DNA of 64,000 nucleotides from Streptomyces marokkonensis (GTDB lineage Bacteria; Actinomycetota; Actinomycetes; Streptomycetales; Streptomycetaceae): NCBI RefSeq assembly GCF_008312835.1, contig NZ_VSKS01000003.1, positions 248,001 through 312,000 of the forward strand. Direction: 5' to 3'. The notes beneath the pieces are model-generated. The model searched no databases and was not told where the DNA came from. It saw only the letters and a list, made by a program, of their open reading frames with translations. Positions 53,325-62,784 of the stretch are shown here, one piece after another. Within the stretch, counting starts at the first letter, position 1. Every line of letters starts with the position of its first letter. The position numbers and the translations under genes are program-made.

Positions 53325-55151
53325 CTAGAACGCCGCCTCGTCCAGTTCCATCAGGTCCAGTCCGACGCCCTCGGCGACCTTGCGGGCCAGGGTGACGCCG
53401 GGCAGGACGGTGGCCGCGAAGAACTTCGCCGCGGCGATCTTGCCGGTGTAGAAGGCCTGGTCCTTGGCGGTGGCCGTCGCCAGCTTGTCCGCGGCGACCG
53501 CGGCGCCCTTGAGGAGCAGGTAGCCGACGATCACGTCGCCGGAGGCCATCAGCAGGCGGGTGGTGTTGAGACCCACCTTGTAGATGTTCTTGACGTCCTG
53601 CTCGGTGGCCGCGAGGTCGGTGAGCATCAGGCCGACGATGGCCTCCAGCTCGACGGCCGCCTTGGCCAGGTGCTCACGGGCGCCCGCCAGCTCCTCGCCG
53701 CCCTCGCCGAGCGCCAGGAACTTCTTGATGTCCTCGGCGAGCGTGTTCAGCGCCGCGCCCTGGTTGCGGACGATCTTCCGGAAGAAGAAGTCCTGGCCCT
53801 GGATCGCGGTGGTGCCCTCGTACAGGGTGTCGATCTTGGAGTCCCGGATGTACTGCTCGATCGGGTACTCCTGCAGGAAGCCGGAGCCGCCGAAGGTCTG
53901 CAGCGACTGGGCGAGCTGCTCGTAGCCCTTCTCGGAGCCGTAGCCCTTGACGATGGGCAGGAGCAGGTCGTTGAGCGCGTGCTCGGCCGACACGTCCTCG
54001 CCCGCCGCCTCCTTGACCGCGATCGTGTCCTGGACGGACGCGGTGTACAGGACGAGGGCGCGCATGCCCTCCGCGTACGCCTTCTGCGTCATCAGCGAGC
54101 GGCGCACGTCGGGGTGGTGGGTGATGGTGACCTTGGGCGCGGTCTTGTCCATGAAGTTCGCCAGGTCGGGGCCCTGGACGCGCTCCTTGGCGTACTCCAG
54201 CGCGTTCAGGTAGCCCGTCGACAGCGTGGAGATCGCCTTCGTGCCGACCATCATGCGGGCGAACTCGATGATGCGGAACATCTGGCGGATGCCGTCGTGC
54301 TTGTCGCCGATCAGCCAGCCCTTGGCGGGGTGCCGGTCGCCGAAGGTCATCTCGCAGGTGTTGGAGGCCTTCAGGCCCATCTTGTGCTCGACGTTCGTGG
54401 CGTAGACGCCGTTGCGCTCGCCCAGCTCGCCGGTCTCGAAGTCGAAGAGGTACTTCGGGACGAGGAAGAGGGACAGGCCCTTGGTGCCGGGTCCCGCGCC
54501 CTCGGGGCGGGCCAGCACGTAGTGGAGGATGTTCTCCGACATGTCGTGCTCACCGGACGTGATGAACCGCTTCACGCCCTCGATGTGCCAGGAACCGTCC
54601 TCCTGCTGTATGGCCTTGGTGCGGCCGGCGCCCACGTCCGAGCCGGCGTCCGGCTCGGTGAGGACCATCGTGGAGCCCCACTGCCGGTCGACGGCGATCT
54701 GCGCGATCTTCTTCTGGACCTCGTTGCCCTCGTCGTGGAGGATCCCGGCGAAGGCCGGACCGGAGGAGTACATCCACACGGCCGGGTTGGCGCCCAGGAT
54801 CAGCTCGGCGTACGCCCAGATCAGCGAGGGGGGCGCGGTGGTGCCGCCGATGGGCTCGGGCAGTCCCAGACGCCAGTACTCGGAGTCCATGAAGGCCTGG
54901 TAGCTCTTCTTGAAGGACGCCGGCACCGGTGCGGTGCTGGTCTCCGGGTCGAAGACCGGCGGGTTGCGGTCGGCGTCCGTGAAGGACTCGGCCAGCTCGT
55001 TCTCCGCGAGCCGGGTGAGCTCGTCGAGGACGCTTTTCGCGGTCTCGGTGTCCATCTCCTCGAACGGGCCCGTGCCGTACAGCTTGTCGCGCCCGAGTAC
55101 CTCGAAGAGGTTGAACTCGATGTCGCGGAGATTCGACTTGTAGTGCCCCAT
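53325..55151 (-). CDS. acyl-CoA dehydrogenase, long (FadE5-like)
   Basis: A 608-residue flavoprotein of the large acyl-CoA dehydrogenase class with a C-terminal extension beyond the usual 380-residue core. Seen are [13 protein letters not shown] (FAD/substrate loop), [27 protein letters not shown] and the active-site-type [12 protein letters not shown]. It starts beta-oxidation of acyl-CoA; long forms often take broad chain lengths. ATG 55151 is chosen because the protein then opens with [18 protein letters not shown] long inverted repeat lies 60 bp upstream. Confidence 0.94.
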   Translation of the reverse strand: MGHYKSNLRDIEFNLFEVLGRDKLYGTGPFEEMDTETAKSVLDELTRLAENELAESFTDADRNPPVFDPETSTAPVPASFKKSYQAFMDSEYWRLGLPEPIGGTTAPPSLIWAYAELILGANPAVWMYSSGPAFAGILHDEGNEVQKKIAQIAVDRQWGSTMVLTEPDAGSDVGAGRTKAIQQEDGSWHIEGVKRFITSGEHDMSENILHYVLARPEGAGPGTKGLSLFLVPKYLFDFETGELGERNGVYATNVEHKMGLKASNTCEMTFGDRHPAKGWLIGDKHDGIRQMFRIIEFARMMVGTKAISTLSTGYLNALEYAKERVQGPDLANFMDKTAPKVTITHHPDVRRSLMTQKAYAEGMRALVLYTASVQDTIAVKEAAGEDVSAEHALNDLLLPIVKGYGSEKGYEQLAQSLQTFGGSGFLQEYPIEQYIRDSKIDTLYEGTTAIQGQDFFFRKIVRNQGAALNTLAEDIKKFLALGEGGEELAGAREHLAKAAVELEAIVGLMLTDLAATEQDVKNIYKVGLNTTRLLMASGDVIVGYLLLKGAAVAADKLATATAKDQAFYTGKIAAAKFFAATVLPGVTLARKVAEGVGLDLMELDEAAF

Positions 55152-55210
55152 GGCGACGGCTCCGTTAGAGAGGGATCGGCGAGGCACTGACTCCTCGCAG
55201 CTGATTCACG

Positions 55211-55247
55211 TACCGACAAGTAGCTCCGATGATGCTACCCGTCGGTA
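55211..55247. promoter_or_regulatory. 37-bp imperfect palindrome between acyl-CoA dehydrogenase and SseB-like genes
   Basis: Left arm TACCGACAAGTAGC (55211-55224), right arm GCTACCCGTCGGTA (55234-55247): 12 of 14 positions pair, 9-nt centre. Likely a TetR-type operator for fatty-acid oxidation; each arm reads TACCGACNNGTAGC. Confidence 0.65.
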
Positions 55248-55301
55248 ATAAGAAGCAACCCCGATCCGGACATCTGTGACCCAGCCCTCCCGCGGGGTCA
55301 G

Positions 55302-55307
55302 TAGTCT
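55302..55307 (+). promoter_or_regulatory. possible -10 for leaderless SseB-like mRNA
   Basis: TAGTCT ends 7 nt before ATG 55315 with no ribosome site between. Confidence 0.45.
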
Positions 55308-55314
55308 GTGCGGC

Positions 55315-55779
55315 ATGTACGGCTACGACCAGAGCGCGGGGACACAACAGGGTTACGTCCCGCCGCAGCAGCAGATGCCGGGCGGGTACGGGCAGCAGAC
55401 GCCGCTGTATCCGGAGCCGTCCGCGCCCTCGCTCGCCGACGCCGTGCGCGCGTTCACCACGGGGCAGATGGCGGCCGAGGACTTCCAGCAGGTCTTCGCC
55501 ACGTCCAAGGTCTACTGCCCGCGCGGTGACAACCCCGGATTCCTCGCCCTGCACAACACCCAGCAGCCGGTGATCCCGATGTTCACCTCGCTGAAGGAGC
55601 TGCGGCGGTACGCCGGCAAGGAGTCCAAGTACTTCGTGATCACCGGCGCCGAGGTGATCGACCTGCTGCCGACCGGCTACGGCTTCGTGCTCGACATGGA
55701 GGGCGAGCACCGGATGGTGTTCGACGCGAAGGCCGTGGAGCAGATGGTCGAGTTCGCCATGCGCCGGATGTACGGCTGA
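55315..55779 (+). CDS. SseB-family protein
   Basis: A 154-residue protein: Gly/Gln/Pro/Tyr-rich first 40 residues, then an SseB-type domain (LADAVRAFTTGQMAAEDFQQVFATSKVY in part; IPMFTSLKELRRYAG). SseB domains occur in many Streptomyces proteins and in a Salmonella secretion chaperone, but the actinobacterial role is unknown. It is divergent from the acyl-CoA dehydrogenase gene and ends at a perfect palindromic terminator. Confidence 0.82.
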   Translation: MYGYDQSAGTQQGYVPPQQQMPGGYGQQTPLYPEPSAPSLADAVRAFTTGQMAAEDFQQVFATSKVYCPRGDNPGFLALHNTQQPVIPMFTSLKELRRYAGKESKYFVITGAEVIDLLPTGYGFVLDMEGEHRMVFDAKAVEQMVEFAMRRMYG

Positions 55780-55804
55780 GGACGGCCCGTTCGGCGCCCG
55801 CGCC

Positions 55805-55834
55805 AAAGCCCGGAGGGAATTCCCTCCGGGCTTT
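55805..55834. terminator. perfect palindromic terminator
   Basis: 30-bp perfect palindrome, arms AAAGCCCGGAGGGAA and its complement, with flanking A and T runs. One of the strongest intrinsic terminators in the window. Confidence 0.9.
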
Positions 55835-55898
55835 CTCTGTTGCGGTGGCAGGAAGTTCAACGCTCAACTAAACTGGGCGTACCCGAGGAGGTACCGAC

Positions 55899-56879
55899 AT
55901 GCCTGCAGTGACCGTCGAGAACCCGTTGACGCTGCCCCGAGTGACCGCTCCCGCCGATGCCGTGGCACGTCCCGTGCTCACCGTCACGACCGCGCCGAGC
56001 GGTTTCGAGGGCGAGGGCTTCCCGGTGCGCCGGGCGTTCGCGGGGATCAACTACCGCCATCTCGACCCGTTCATCATGATGGACCAGATGGGTGAGGTGG
56101 AGTACGCGCCCGGGGAGCCCAAGGGCACCCCCTGGCACCCCCACCGCGGCTTCGAGACCGTCACCTACATCATCGACGGGATCTTCGACCACCAGGACTC
56201 CAACGGCGGTGGCGGCACCATCACCAACGGCGACACCCAGTGGATGACGGCCGGCGCCGGACTGCTGCACATCGAGGCGCCGCCGGAGCAGCTCGTCATG
56301 TCCGGCGGGCTCTTCCACGGGCTCCAGCTGTGGGTGAATCTCCCCGCCAAGGACAAGATGATGGCGCCGCGCTACCAGGACATCCGCAGCGGCAGCGTCC
56401 AGCTCCTCACCTCCCCCGACGGCGGCGCGCTGCTGCGCGTCATCGCCGGTGAGCTGGACGGCCACGAGGGGCCGGGCATCACGCACACGCCGATCACGAT
56501 GATCCACGCGACGCTGGCGCCCGGCGCCGAGGTCACCCTGCCCTGGCGGGAGGACTTCAACGGCCTGGCCTACGTCATGGCCGGGCGCGGGTCGGTCGGT
56601 GCCGAGCGGCGTCCGGTCCGGCTGGGCCAGACCGCGGTGTTCGGCGCCGGCTCCTCGCTGACCGTCCGCGCGGACGGGAAGCAGGACTCCCACACCCCGG
56701 ACCTGGAGGTCGTCCTCCTCGGCGGCAGGCCGATCCGTGAACCGATGGCCCACTACGGCCCGTTCGTGATGAACACCAAGGACGAGCTCATGCAGGCCTT
56801 CGAGGACTTCCAGAAGGGCCGCCTGGGCACGATCCCCGCGGTGCACGGCATGACGGAGAAGGGCCCGCAGGACGCCTGA
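55899..56879 (+). CDS. pirin family protein
   Basis: A 326-residue bicupin. Metal-binding residues are in HPHRGFETVTYI (His-x-His) and further on in LLHIEAPPEQL. Pirins are iron-binding redox or quercetinase-like proteins; Streptomyces PirA was reported to modulate acyl-CoA dehydrogenase activity, and a long acyl-CoA dehydrogenase gene lies 0.7 kb away. CGAGGAGG sits 7 nt before ATG 55899. Upstream, TTCAACGCTCAACTAAACT contains repeated TCAAC that may be a regulator site. Confidence 0.92.
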   Translation: MPAVTVENPLTLPRVTAPADAVARPVLTVTTAPSGFEGEGFPVRRAFAGINYRHLDPFIMMDQMGEVEYAPGEPKGTPWHPHRGFETVTYIIDGIFDHQDSNGGGGTITNGDTQWMTAGAGLLHIEAPPEQLVMSGGLFHGLQLWVNLPAKDKMMAPRYQDIRSGSVQLLTSPDGGALLRVIAGELDGHEGPGITHTPITMIHATLAPGAEVTLPWREDFNGLAYVMAGRGSVGAERRPVRLGQTAVFGAGSSLTVRADGKQDSHTPDLEVVLLGGRPIREPMAHYGPFVMNTKDELMQAFEDFQKGRLGTIPAVHGMTEKGPQDA

Positions 56880-57010
56880 CCGGTGGCTGACGCGGGCGGT
56901 CCCGCGGTCGGCAACGACGGTGCTCGAAGACTTCCCGGATCCGGCAGTGATCCGGCCGCGGGCGGACGCGATGATGTCCGTCCGCGGCCGGGGTGTCGGG
57001 AGGGGCAGGG

Positions 57011-57673
57011 GTGAGCGAGCGCCGGGTGGTCCGGAAGATGCTGCGCCAGATGGCGAGCGGGGAGCCCGTCGCGGTCGCCCCCGTTATGGCGACGGTGAAG
57101 ACCTTCGCCCGTCTCGCCTTCATCGCCGAGCAGTTCGGGTACGCGTACGAGGACACACGGCGGGGCGGGCCGCAGGGCGACAGGTACGTGATGTCGCTCG
57201 TGCCCGATCATGGCGCGCAGTCGCGCGAGCGGGCCGCGCGGAACCGGGAGCGGTATCCGCGCGCCGCCGACAGCGGCGGGCTGCCGCCCCTCGTGCCCGC
57301 CGGGGTCGAGTTGCTCAAGGCCCGCATCGGGTACGACATCGTCGCCGTGAACACCTCGAAGCTGATGGCAGCGGTCTCGAGTGCCGGCTTCACCGTGCTC
57401 GCCCTGTGTCTGGGCGTCCAGCTCGGTGTGGGCACCACCGGCGCTGCCGTCATCGGCGCCGTCTGGGCTTTGCTGATGGCGTTCATCGCCGTCGGGTTCG
57501 TCCGCAACCGGCGCTGTCTGGTCCGGCAGGCGGCCCTGCTGCGGGCCGCCGGGTTCACTCCGGTGACCGAGCCGGGCGGACGGCTGCGCTACCTGCCGCC
57601 GGGCGGGCAGCTCCCCGGACACGGGAACGCCCTTCGCCGGACGAGCGGCCCGGACACCGGCACATCGGCGTGA
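57011..57673 (+). CDS. two-helix membrane protein, unrecognised
   Basis: A 220-residue protein I cannot name. The N-terminal about 105 residues are cytoplasmic and basic (RKMLRQMASGEP; ARLAFIAEQFGYAYEDTR), followed by two hydrophobic helices (about 115-135 and 138-160) and a basic tail (RNRRCLVRQAALLRAAGFTPV). The layout resembles small actinobacterial membrane proteins of unknown role. GTG 57011 has GGGAGGGG about 6 nt upstream. It lies between pirin and the convergent phosphatase. Confidence 0.72.
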   Translation: MSERRVVRKMLRQMASGEPVAVAPVMATVKTFARLAFIAEQFGYAYEDTRRGGPQGDRYVMSLVPDHGAQSRERAARNRERYPRAADSGGLPPLVPAGVELLKARIGYDIVAVNTSKLMAAVSSAGFTVLALCLGVQLGVGTTGAAVIGAVWALLMAFIAVGFVRNRRCLVRQAALLRAAGFTPVTEPGGRLRYLPPGGQLPGHGNALRRTSGPDTGTSA

Positions 57674-57692
57674 CCGGCGGGCATCCGGCCGT

Positions 57693-59831
57693 TCAGCCGC
57701 GCCCGTCGCGGTGGGGCCCGGCCCCGTCCCCGTGTTCGTACAGCTCGAACCAGATGCTCTTGCCCGCGCCGCGCGGGTCGACGCCCCAGGTGTGGGCGAG
57801 GAGTTCGACCAGGACCAGGCCCCGCCCGGAGGACGCCAGCTCGCCCGGTCTGCGCAGGTGCGGCAGGTCGTCGCCGGCGTCGGTGACCTCGACCCGTATC
57901 CGGCGGCCGTCTCCCCCGTCGGTGACCTCGGCGAGCAGCAGGGCGTCGGCGTCGGTGTGCACGAGGACATTGGTGAGCACCTCCGACAGCAGCAGCACCG
58001 CCGAGTCCACCTGGTCCGGCGAGGACCAGTCGTGCAGCAGTTCGCGCAGCTGGTGCCGGGCCACGGCGATCCGCTCGGGCTCGGCCTGCGCCACGGTCAG
58101 CATCGTGCGGCGCACCGGCGGCCGTACCGTGTCCGGCTCCGCGCCGCAGCCGCAGCCCTCGCCCTGCCGGGACAGCAGCAGGACGGCGATGTCGTCCTCG
58201 CGCCGGTCGGCCAGCGGGCCGGTGGTGTGGTGCGAGGAGGGGCCGTGCACCGCCTGGACCAGGGCGTCGGCCAGTTCCTCCTGGTTGCCCCGGTGCTCCT
58301 CGAGGATGCCGCGCAGGCGCTGCCAGCCGGTGTCCAGGTCGTGGCCGCCGGTCTCGATCAGCCCGTCCGTGCAGATCATCATGGTCTCGCCGGACTCCAG
58401 GACGATCCGTGTGGTGGGGTAGTCGGCGTCCGGGTCGACGCCCAGCGGCAGCCCGCCCGCCGTCGCCCGGGTCAGCACCGTCGCGTCGGCCATGCGGATC
58501 ACCGGCTCCGGGTGGCCCGCGCGGGCGACCTCCAGCACGCCGCTCACGGGGTCGACCTCGGCGTACAGACAGGTCGCGAAGCGCATTTCGGCGGGGTCCG
58601 CCTCGCCGACGCCGTGCAGGAAGCGGGAGGCGCGGGAGAGCACGGCGTCGGGCCGGTGGCCCTCGGCGGCGTAGGCCCGCAGGGCTATGCGCAACTGCCC
58701 CATCAGACCGGCGGCCCGTACGTCATGGCCCTGGACGTCGCCGATGACCAGGGCGAACCGCTTGCCCGGCAGCGGGATCACGTCGTACCAGTCGCCGCCG
58801 ACCTGGAGCCCGCCGCCGGTGGGGACGTAGCGGGCGGCGACGCTCATGCCCGGGATGCCCGGGCCGAGCTTCGGCATCATCGAGCGTTGCAGACCGTCGG
58901 TCAGCGCCCGCTCGCTCTCGGCGGTGCCCGCGCGGGTCAGCGCCTGGGCCAGCATCCGGGCCACCGTGGTCAGCACGGAGCGCTCGTCGGGGGTGAACGC
59001 GACCGGGTAGGCGAAGGCCGCCAGCCAGGCGCCCATCGTGCGGCCGGACGCGGTCAGCGGCAGGAACGCCCAGGACTGACGCCCGAAGCGCTGGGCGAGC
59101 GGCCAGGTGAGCGGGTAGCGGGCCCTGTACTGCTCCGGGGAGGAGAGATAGACCGCCCGGCCCGTGCGCACCACCTCGGCGGCCGGGTAGTCCGTGTCCA
59201 GGGGCATGTAGAAGGGGTTGTCGGCACCGGGCTCGTGTCCGTGGTGGCCGATGATCGTGAGCCGGTCGCCCTCCACGCCGAACACGGCCAGCCCGTCCGG
59301 CGAGAAACCCGGCATCGACAGGTTGGCCGTGACCCGCAGCACCTCCTGCGTCGACCGCGCCTCCGCCAGCGCACGGCCCGCGTCCAGCAGGAACGCCTCG
59401 CGGGAGCGCCGCCAGTCGCCGGTGACCGCCCTGCGCCCGGCGGGTGTTCCCGGCGTCGGCTCGGTGACCTCCTGGAGGGAGCCGGTCAGGACGTAGGCCT
59501 TGCGCGCGGGGTCGAAGGAGGGCTTGGACCGGCTGCGCACCACCCGGACGACCTGGTTCTGGCCGTTCATGATCCGGATCCGCACCTCGGCGAGAGTCCC
59601 CTCGGCGACGGCGAGCTGGACCACTCCCGTGATCTCGTTCCAGTCGACGGGGTGCAGCCGCGCCCGGACCTGGGCCTCCGTGAGGGTGGCCTGCTCGGGG
59701 GCCAGTCCGAGCAGCCGGGCCGCCACGGCGTCGACCGTGACCAGCCCGGATGCGGTGTCCCAGTGCCACACGCCGGTGTCGAGGGCGGCGAGGACGTCCC
59801 CCAGGGCGGGCAGGGGCTCACGCGTGCGCAT
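57693..59831 (-). CDS. PP2C (SpoIIE-type) phosphatase with PAS, GAF and anti-sigma kinase domains
   Basis: A 712-residue multi-domain regulator: PAS-like domain (about 10-125), GAF (about 145-305), SpoIIE/PP2C phosphatase (about 335-545, with GGDWYDVIPL and metal-type Asp in IGDVQGHD), and a C-terminal HATPase of the RsbW/anti-sigma type (about 575-700, LLLSEVLTNVLVHTDA). Such proteins dephosphorylate an anti-anti-sigma factor and can also phosphorylate or bind it, tuning alternative sigma factors. No anti-sigma antagonist gene is adjacent. Divergent from aspS. Confidence 0.92.
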   Translation of the reverse strand: MRTREPLPALGDVLAALDTGVWHWDTASGLVTVDAVAARLLGLAPEQATLTEAQVRARLHPVDWNEITGVVQLAVAEGTLAEVRIRIMNGQNQVVRVVRSRSKPSFDPARKAYVLTGSLQEVTEPTPGTPAGRRAVTGDWRRSREAFLLDAGRALAEARSTQEVLRVTANLSMPGFSPDGLAVFGVEGDRLTIIGHHGHEPGADNPFYMPLDTDYPAAEVVRTGRAVYLSSPEQYRARYPLTWPLAQRFGRQSWAFLPLTASGRTMGAWLAAFAYPVAFTPDERSVLTTVARMLAQALTRAGTAESERALTDGLQRSMMPKLGPGIPGMSVAARYVPTGGGLQVGGDWYDVIPLPGKRFALVIGDVQGHDVRAAGLMGQLRIALRAYAAEGHRPDAVLSRASRFLHGVGEADPAEMRFATCLYAEVDPVSGVLEVARAGHPEPVIRMADATVLTRATAGGLPLGVDPDADYPTTRIVLESGETMMICTDGLIETGGHDLDTGWQRLRGILEEHRGNQEELADALVQAVHGPSSHHTTGPLADRREDDIAVLLLSRQGEGCGCGAEPDTVRPPVRRTMLTVAQAEPERIAVARHQLRELLHDWSSPDQVDSAVLLLSEVLTNVLVHTDADALLLAEVTDGGDGRRIRVEVTDAGDDLPHLRRPGELASSGRGLVLVELLAHTWGVDPRGAGKSIWFELYEHGDGAGPHRDGRG

Positions 59832-59925
59832 TGCACCACTTTATGAAGATGGTGCCGAAAACTTCCACCGAAGACGGATGCCCGCCCTACGCACAAGGGC
59901 GGAGAAGCGATCATGGGGCGGCCGG

Positions 59926-59931
59926 TAGGCT
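59926..59931 (+). promoter_or_regulatory. -10 of a candidate aspS promoter
   Basis: TAGGCT, 7 nt before the parS palindrome, so transcription would start at the parS edge (about 59938-59939) and parS would form the 5' end of the aspS leader. Confidence 0.5.
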
Positions 59932-59938
59932 TGGGGCA

Positions 59939-59952
59939 GTTTCACGTGAAAC
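59939..59952. promoter_or_regulatory. parS (ParB binding site) in the aspS leader
   Basis: GTTTCACGTGAAAC, exact parS. 35 bp upstream of ATG 59988. Second perfect copy in the window, 27.2 kb from the first. Confidence 0.93.
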
Positions 59953-59987
59953 AACGACCCCGATCCGCGAAGGCTGGATGAACGACG

Positions 59988-61751
59988 ATGCATCGGTACA
60001 GGTCCCACACCTGCGGCGAGCTCCGCGCCTCTGACGTCGGCACCGACGTCCGGCTGAGTGGCTGGCTGCACAATCGGCGCGACCTGGGCGGCATCCTCTT
60101 CATCGATCTGCGCGATCACTACGGCATCACGCAGCTCGTGGCCCGGCCGGGCACCGAGGCGTACGAGGCGCTGGACAAGCTGTCCAAGGAGACCGTGGTC
60201 CGCGTCGACGGCAAGGTCGTCTCCCGCGGCACGGAGAACGTCAACCCCGAGCTGCCGACCGGTGAGGTCGAGGTCGAGGTCTCCGTGGTCGAGGTGCTCG
60301 GCGCGGCGGCCCCGCTCCCCTTCACCATCAACGCCGAGGACGGCGTCAACGAGGAGCGGCGCCTGGAGTACCGCTTCCTGGACCTGCGCCGCGAGCGCAT
60401 GCACCGCAACATCCTGCTGCGTACGTCGGTCATCTCGGCGATCCGCCGGAAGATGACGGCGCTGGGCTTCAACGAGATGGCGACGCCGATCCTGAGCGCC
60501 ACCTCCCCCGAGGGCGCCCGTGACTTCGTGGTCCCCTCCCGTCTGAACCCCGGCAAGTTCTACGCGCTGCCGCAGGCGCCGCAGCAGTTCAAGCAGCTGC
60601 TGATGATCTCCGGCTTCGACCGCTACTTCCAGATCGCGCCGTGCTTCCGTGACGAGGACGCCCGCGCGGACCGCTCGCCGGGCGAGTTCTACCAGCTCGA
60701 CGTCGAGATGAGTTTCGTCGAGCAGGAGGACGTCTTCCAGCCCATCGAGAAGCTGATGACCGAGCTGTTCGAGGAGTTCGGCAACGGCCGTCATGTGACG
60801 TCGCCGTTCCCGCGCATCCCCTTCCGCGAGGCGATGCTGAAGTACGGCTCCGACAAGCCGGACCTGCGCGCCCAGCTGGAGCTCGTCGACATCACCGACA
60901 TCTTCGAGGGCTCGGAGTTCAAGGCGTTCGCCGGCAAGCACGTGCGCGCGCTGCCGGTGCCGGACGTCTCCGGCCAGCCGCGCAAGTTCTTCGACCAGCT
61001 CGGTGACTACGCGGTCTCCCAGGGCGCGAAGGGCCTGGCGTGGGTGCGCGTCGGCGAGGACGGTGCGCTGTCCGGCCCGATCGCGAAGTTCCTCACCGAG
61101 GAGAACGTCGCGGAGCTGACCAAGCGGCTCTCGCTGGCCCCCGGCCACGCGGTGTTCTTCGGCGCGGGCGAGTTCGACGAGGTCTCGAAGATCATGGGCG
61201 CGGTGCGGGTCGAGGCCGCGAAGCGCGCCGGTCACTTCGAGGAGGACGTCTTCCGCTTCTGCTGGATCGTCGACTTCCCGATGTACGAGAAGGACGAGGA
61301 CACCGGCGCGATCGACTTCTCGCACAACCCCTTCTCGATGCCGCAGGGCGGTCTGGAGGCCCTGGAGAACCAGGACCCGCTGGACATCCTGGGCTGGCAG
61401 TACGACATCGTCTGCAACGGTGTCGAGCTGTCCTCCGGCGCGATCCGGAACCACGAGCCGGAGATCATGCTGAAGGCGTTCGAGATCGCGGGTTACGACC
61501 GTGAGACGGTCGAGGAGAAGTTCGCCGGCATGCTCCGCGCGTTCCGCTTCGGCGCCCCGCCGCACGGTGGCATCGCGCCCGGCGTGGACCGCATCGTCAT
61601 GCTGCTCGCCGACGAGCCCAACATCCGCGAGACCATCGCCTTCCCGCTCAACGGCAACGCGCAGGACCTGATGATGGGCGCCCCGACCGAACTGGACGAG
61701 GCCCGTCTGAAGGAACTCCACCTCTCGGTGCGCAAGCCGCAGCCGAAGTAA
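59988..61751 (+). CDS. aspS: aspartyl-tRNA synthetase
   Basis: A 587-residue class II synthetase of bacterial type: N-terminal OB anticodon-binding fold (about 1-110), motif 2 [19 protein letters not shown], the bacterial GAD insertion (about 290-420) and motif 3 [10 protein letters not shown] near the C-terminus. It charges tRNA-Asp. In the N-terminal loop HNRRDLGG has Leu where non-discriminating enzymes usually have His, suggesting preference for tRNA-Asp over tRNA-Asn. parS lies in its leader. Confidence 0.97.
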   Translation: MHRYRSHTCGELRASDVGTDVRLSGWLHNRRDLGGILFIDLRDHYGITQLVARPGTEAYEALDKLSKETVVRVDGKVVSRGTENVNPELPTGEVEVEVSVVEVLGAAAPLPFTINAEDGVNEERRLEYRFLDLRRERMHRNILLRTSVISAIRRKMTALGFNEMATPILSATSPEGARDFVVPSRLNPGKFYALPQAPQQFKQLLMISGFDRYFQIAPCFRDEDARADRSPGEFYQLDVEMSFVEQEDVFQPIEKLMTELFEEFGNGRHVTSPFPRIPFREAMLKYGSDKPDLRAQLELVDITDIFEGSEFKAFAGKHVRALPVPDVSGQPRKFFDQLGDYAVSQGAKGLAWVRVGEDGALSGPIAKFLTEENVAELTKRLSLAPGHAVFFGAGEFDEVSKIMGAVRVEAAKRAGHFEEDVFRFCWIVDFPMYEKDEDTGAIDFSHNPFSMPQGGLEALENQDPLDILGWQYDIVCNGVELSSGAIRNHEPEIMLKAFEIAGYDRETVEEKFAGMLRAFRFGAPPHGGIAPGVDRIVMLLADEPNIRETIAFPLNGNAQDLMMGAPTELDEARLKELHLSVRKPQPK

Positions 61752-61763
61752 CCCCGCCGGCGG

Positions 61764-61804
61764 CGAAGGGGCCCGGACGCGCACAGCGCCTCCGGGCCCC
61801 TTCG
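61764..61804. terminator. bidirectional terminator after aspS
   Basis: Perfect 14-bp stem CGAAGGGGCCCGGA / TCCGGGCCCCTTCG with a 13-nt loop, between convergent genes. Confidence 0.85.
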
Positions 61805-61816
61805 GCGTGCGTGCGC

Positions 61817-62719
61817 CTAGACCGCCGGACCGTCCTCGGTGAACAGGTCCTCCGCGCGCTCCACCGTGCCGGAGCGGTCGAGCCAGTCGTTGAGGCGGCC
61901 GAGGTCGGTGCAGGTGGTGATCCGCTGACGGACGTCTTCCGACAGGGGGAGGCCTCGTACCTCCAGGACGCGCAGGATTCCCTTGGCCTCGCCCTTGGCC
62001 TCGCCTTCGGCCTTCCCCTCGAGGTATTTCTCCTCGAAGAGCGTTCCGTGTCCCGGGAAGTGGGTGACGACGTTCTGCATCAGCTTCCTCCAGTTCTCCC
62101 TGGTCGGAGTGGACTCCAGACCGACCTCCACCACCTCGAACCAGTACTTCGTGATGTCCGGCTCGAAGGACACGAGTCCGCGGGCGACCGTTTCCAGTAT
62201 GGCGGCAGCCCTCCGGCTTTGGCTGTGAACAATGGCCGAGAGGGCCGCCAGAGCCGGCTGCTGGACCACCACCGATTCGTCAGTGATCTCCGGGACGGTC
62301 TGTGGGCCCAGCACGAACGGGCGGGTGACCTGGGTGGTCCAGGGGCCCACGGCGCACTCGAAGGGGCCCATCGCCCAGGCCGCCGTCGAGCGGTCGCGGC
62401 AGACCGCGACCAGCAGGACGGGCAGGTCGTACTTCGCGCGCAGATAAGAGACGTAGTACGCCCAGTTCCTCGCCTTGTCCGGGTCCTTCTTCGTCTGGGC
62501 CTCCACGGCCAGGACGAAGTGATCACCCATGTCGGGCTCGAACTTGAGGACGGTGTCAGCACGGCGCTCCACCGGACGGATCTCGGTGACGTCGGGGGAG
62601 AGCTCGTGGAAGTCCGTCTTCGTGGGCGGTGGCAGGCCAAGTGCGTCGAAGACGGGTGCGAGGGCCTCCGGATGCTCCTGGAAGAGCTTGTGGGAGACCT
62701 CGTGTGTTGCGGTGACCAT
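61817..62719 (-). CDS. PD-(D/E)XK-like (Rpn/transposase-type) protein
   Basis: A 300-residue protein. The N-terminal half resembles the PD-(D/E)XK nuclease-like families related to Rpn (recombination-promoting nuclease) proteins: RRADTVLKF with a likely catalytic Asp, then LAVEAQTKKD as the E-x-Q/K element, and KARNWAYYVSYLRAKYDLPV. The C-terminal part carries the EGKAEGEAKGEAKG charged repeat common in these families, followed by a helical tail (VRQRITTCTDLGRLNDWLDR). Such genes exist in many scattered copies in Streptomyces genomes. It lies between two tRNA synthetase genes and may have been inserted there. Start ATG 62719 lacks a good ribosome site. Confidence 0.7.
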   Translation of the reverse strand: MVTATHEVSHKLFQEHPEALAPVFDALGLPPPTKTDFHELSPDVTEIRPVERRADTVLKFEPDMGDHFVLAVEAQTKKDPDKARNWAYYVSYLRAKYDLPVLLVAVCRDRSTAAWAMGPFECAVGPWTTQVTRPFVLGPQTVPEITDESVVVQQPALAALSAIVHSQSRRAAAILETVARGLVSFEPDITKYWFEVVEVGLESTPTRENWRKLMQNVVTHFPGHGTLFEEKYLEGKAEGEAKGEAKGILRVLEVRGLPLSEDVRQRITTCTDLGRLNDWLDRSGTVERAEDLFTEDGPAV

Positions 62720-62784
62720 GAGCGCAAGCCTGCTGCGCCCATGGTCTATGCGCGGGGCAGATGCGAGGCGTTCACCTGATCGGG

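Noticed and set aside
51855-55190. 1111-residue plus-strand frame
   Set aside because: It is antisense to the aminopeptidase and acyl-CoA dehydrogenase genes, which have complete motifs; its Val/Arg/Gly/Glu-rich sequence is typical of GC-skewed shadow frames.
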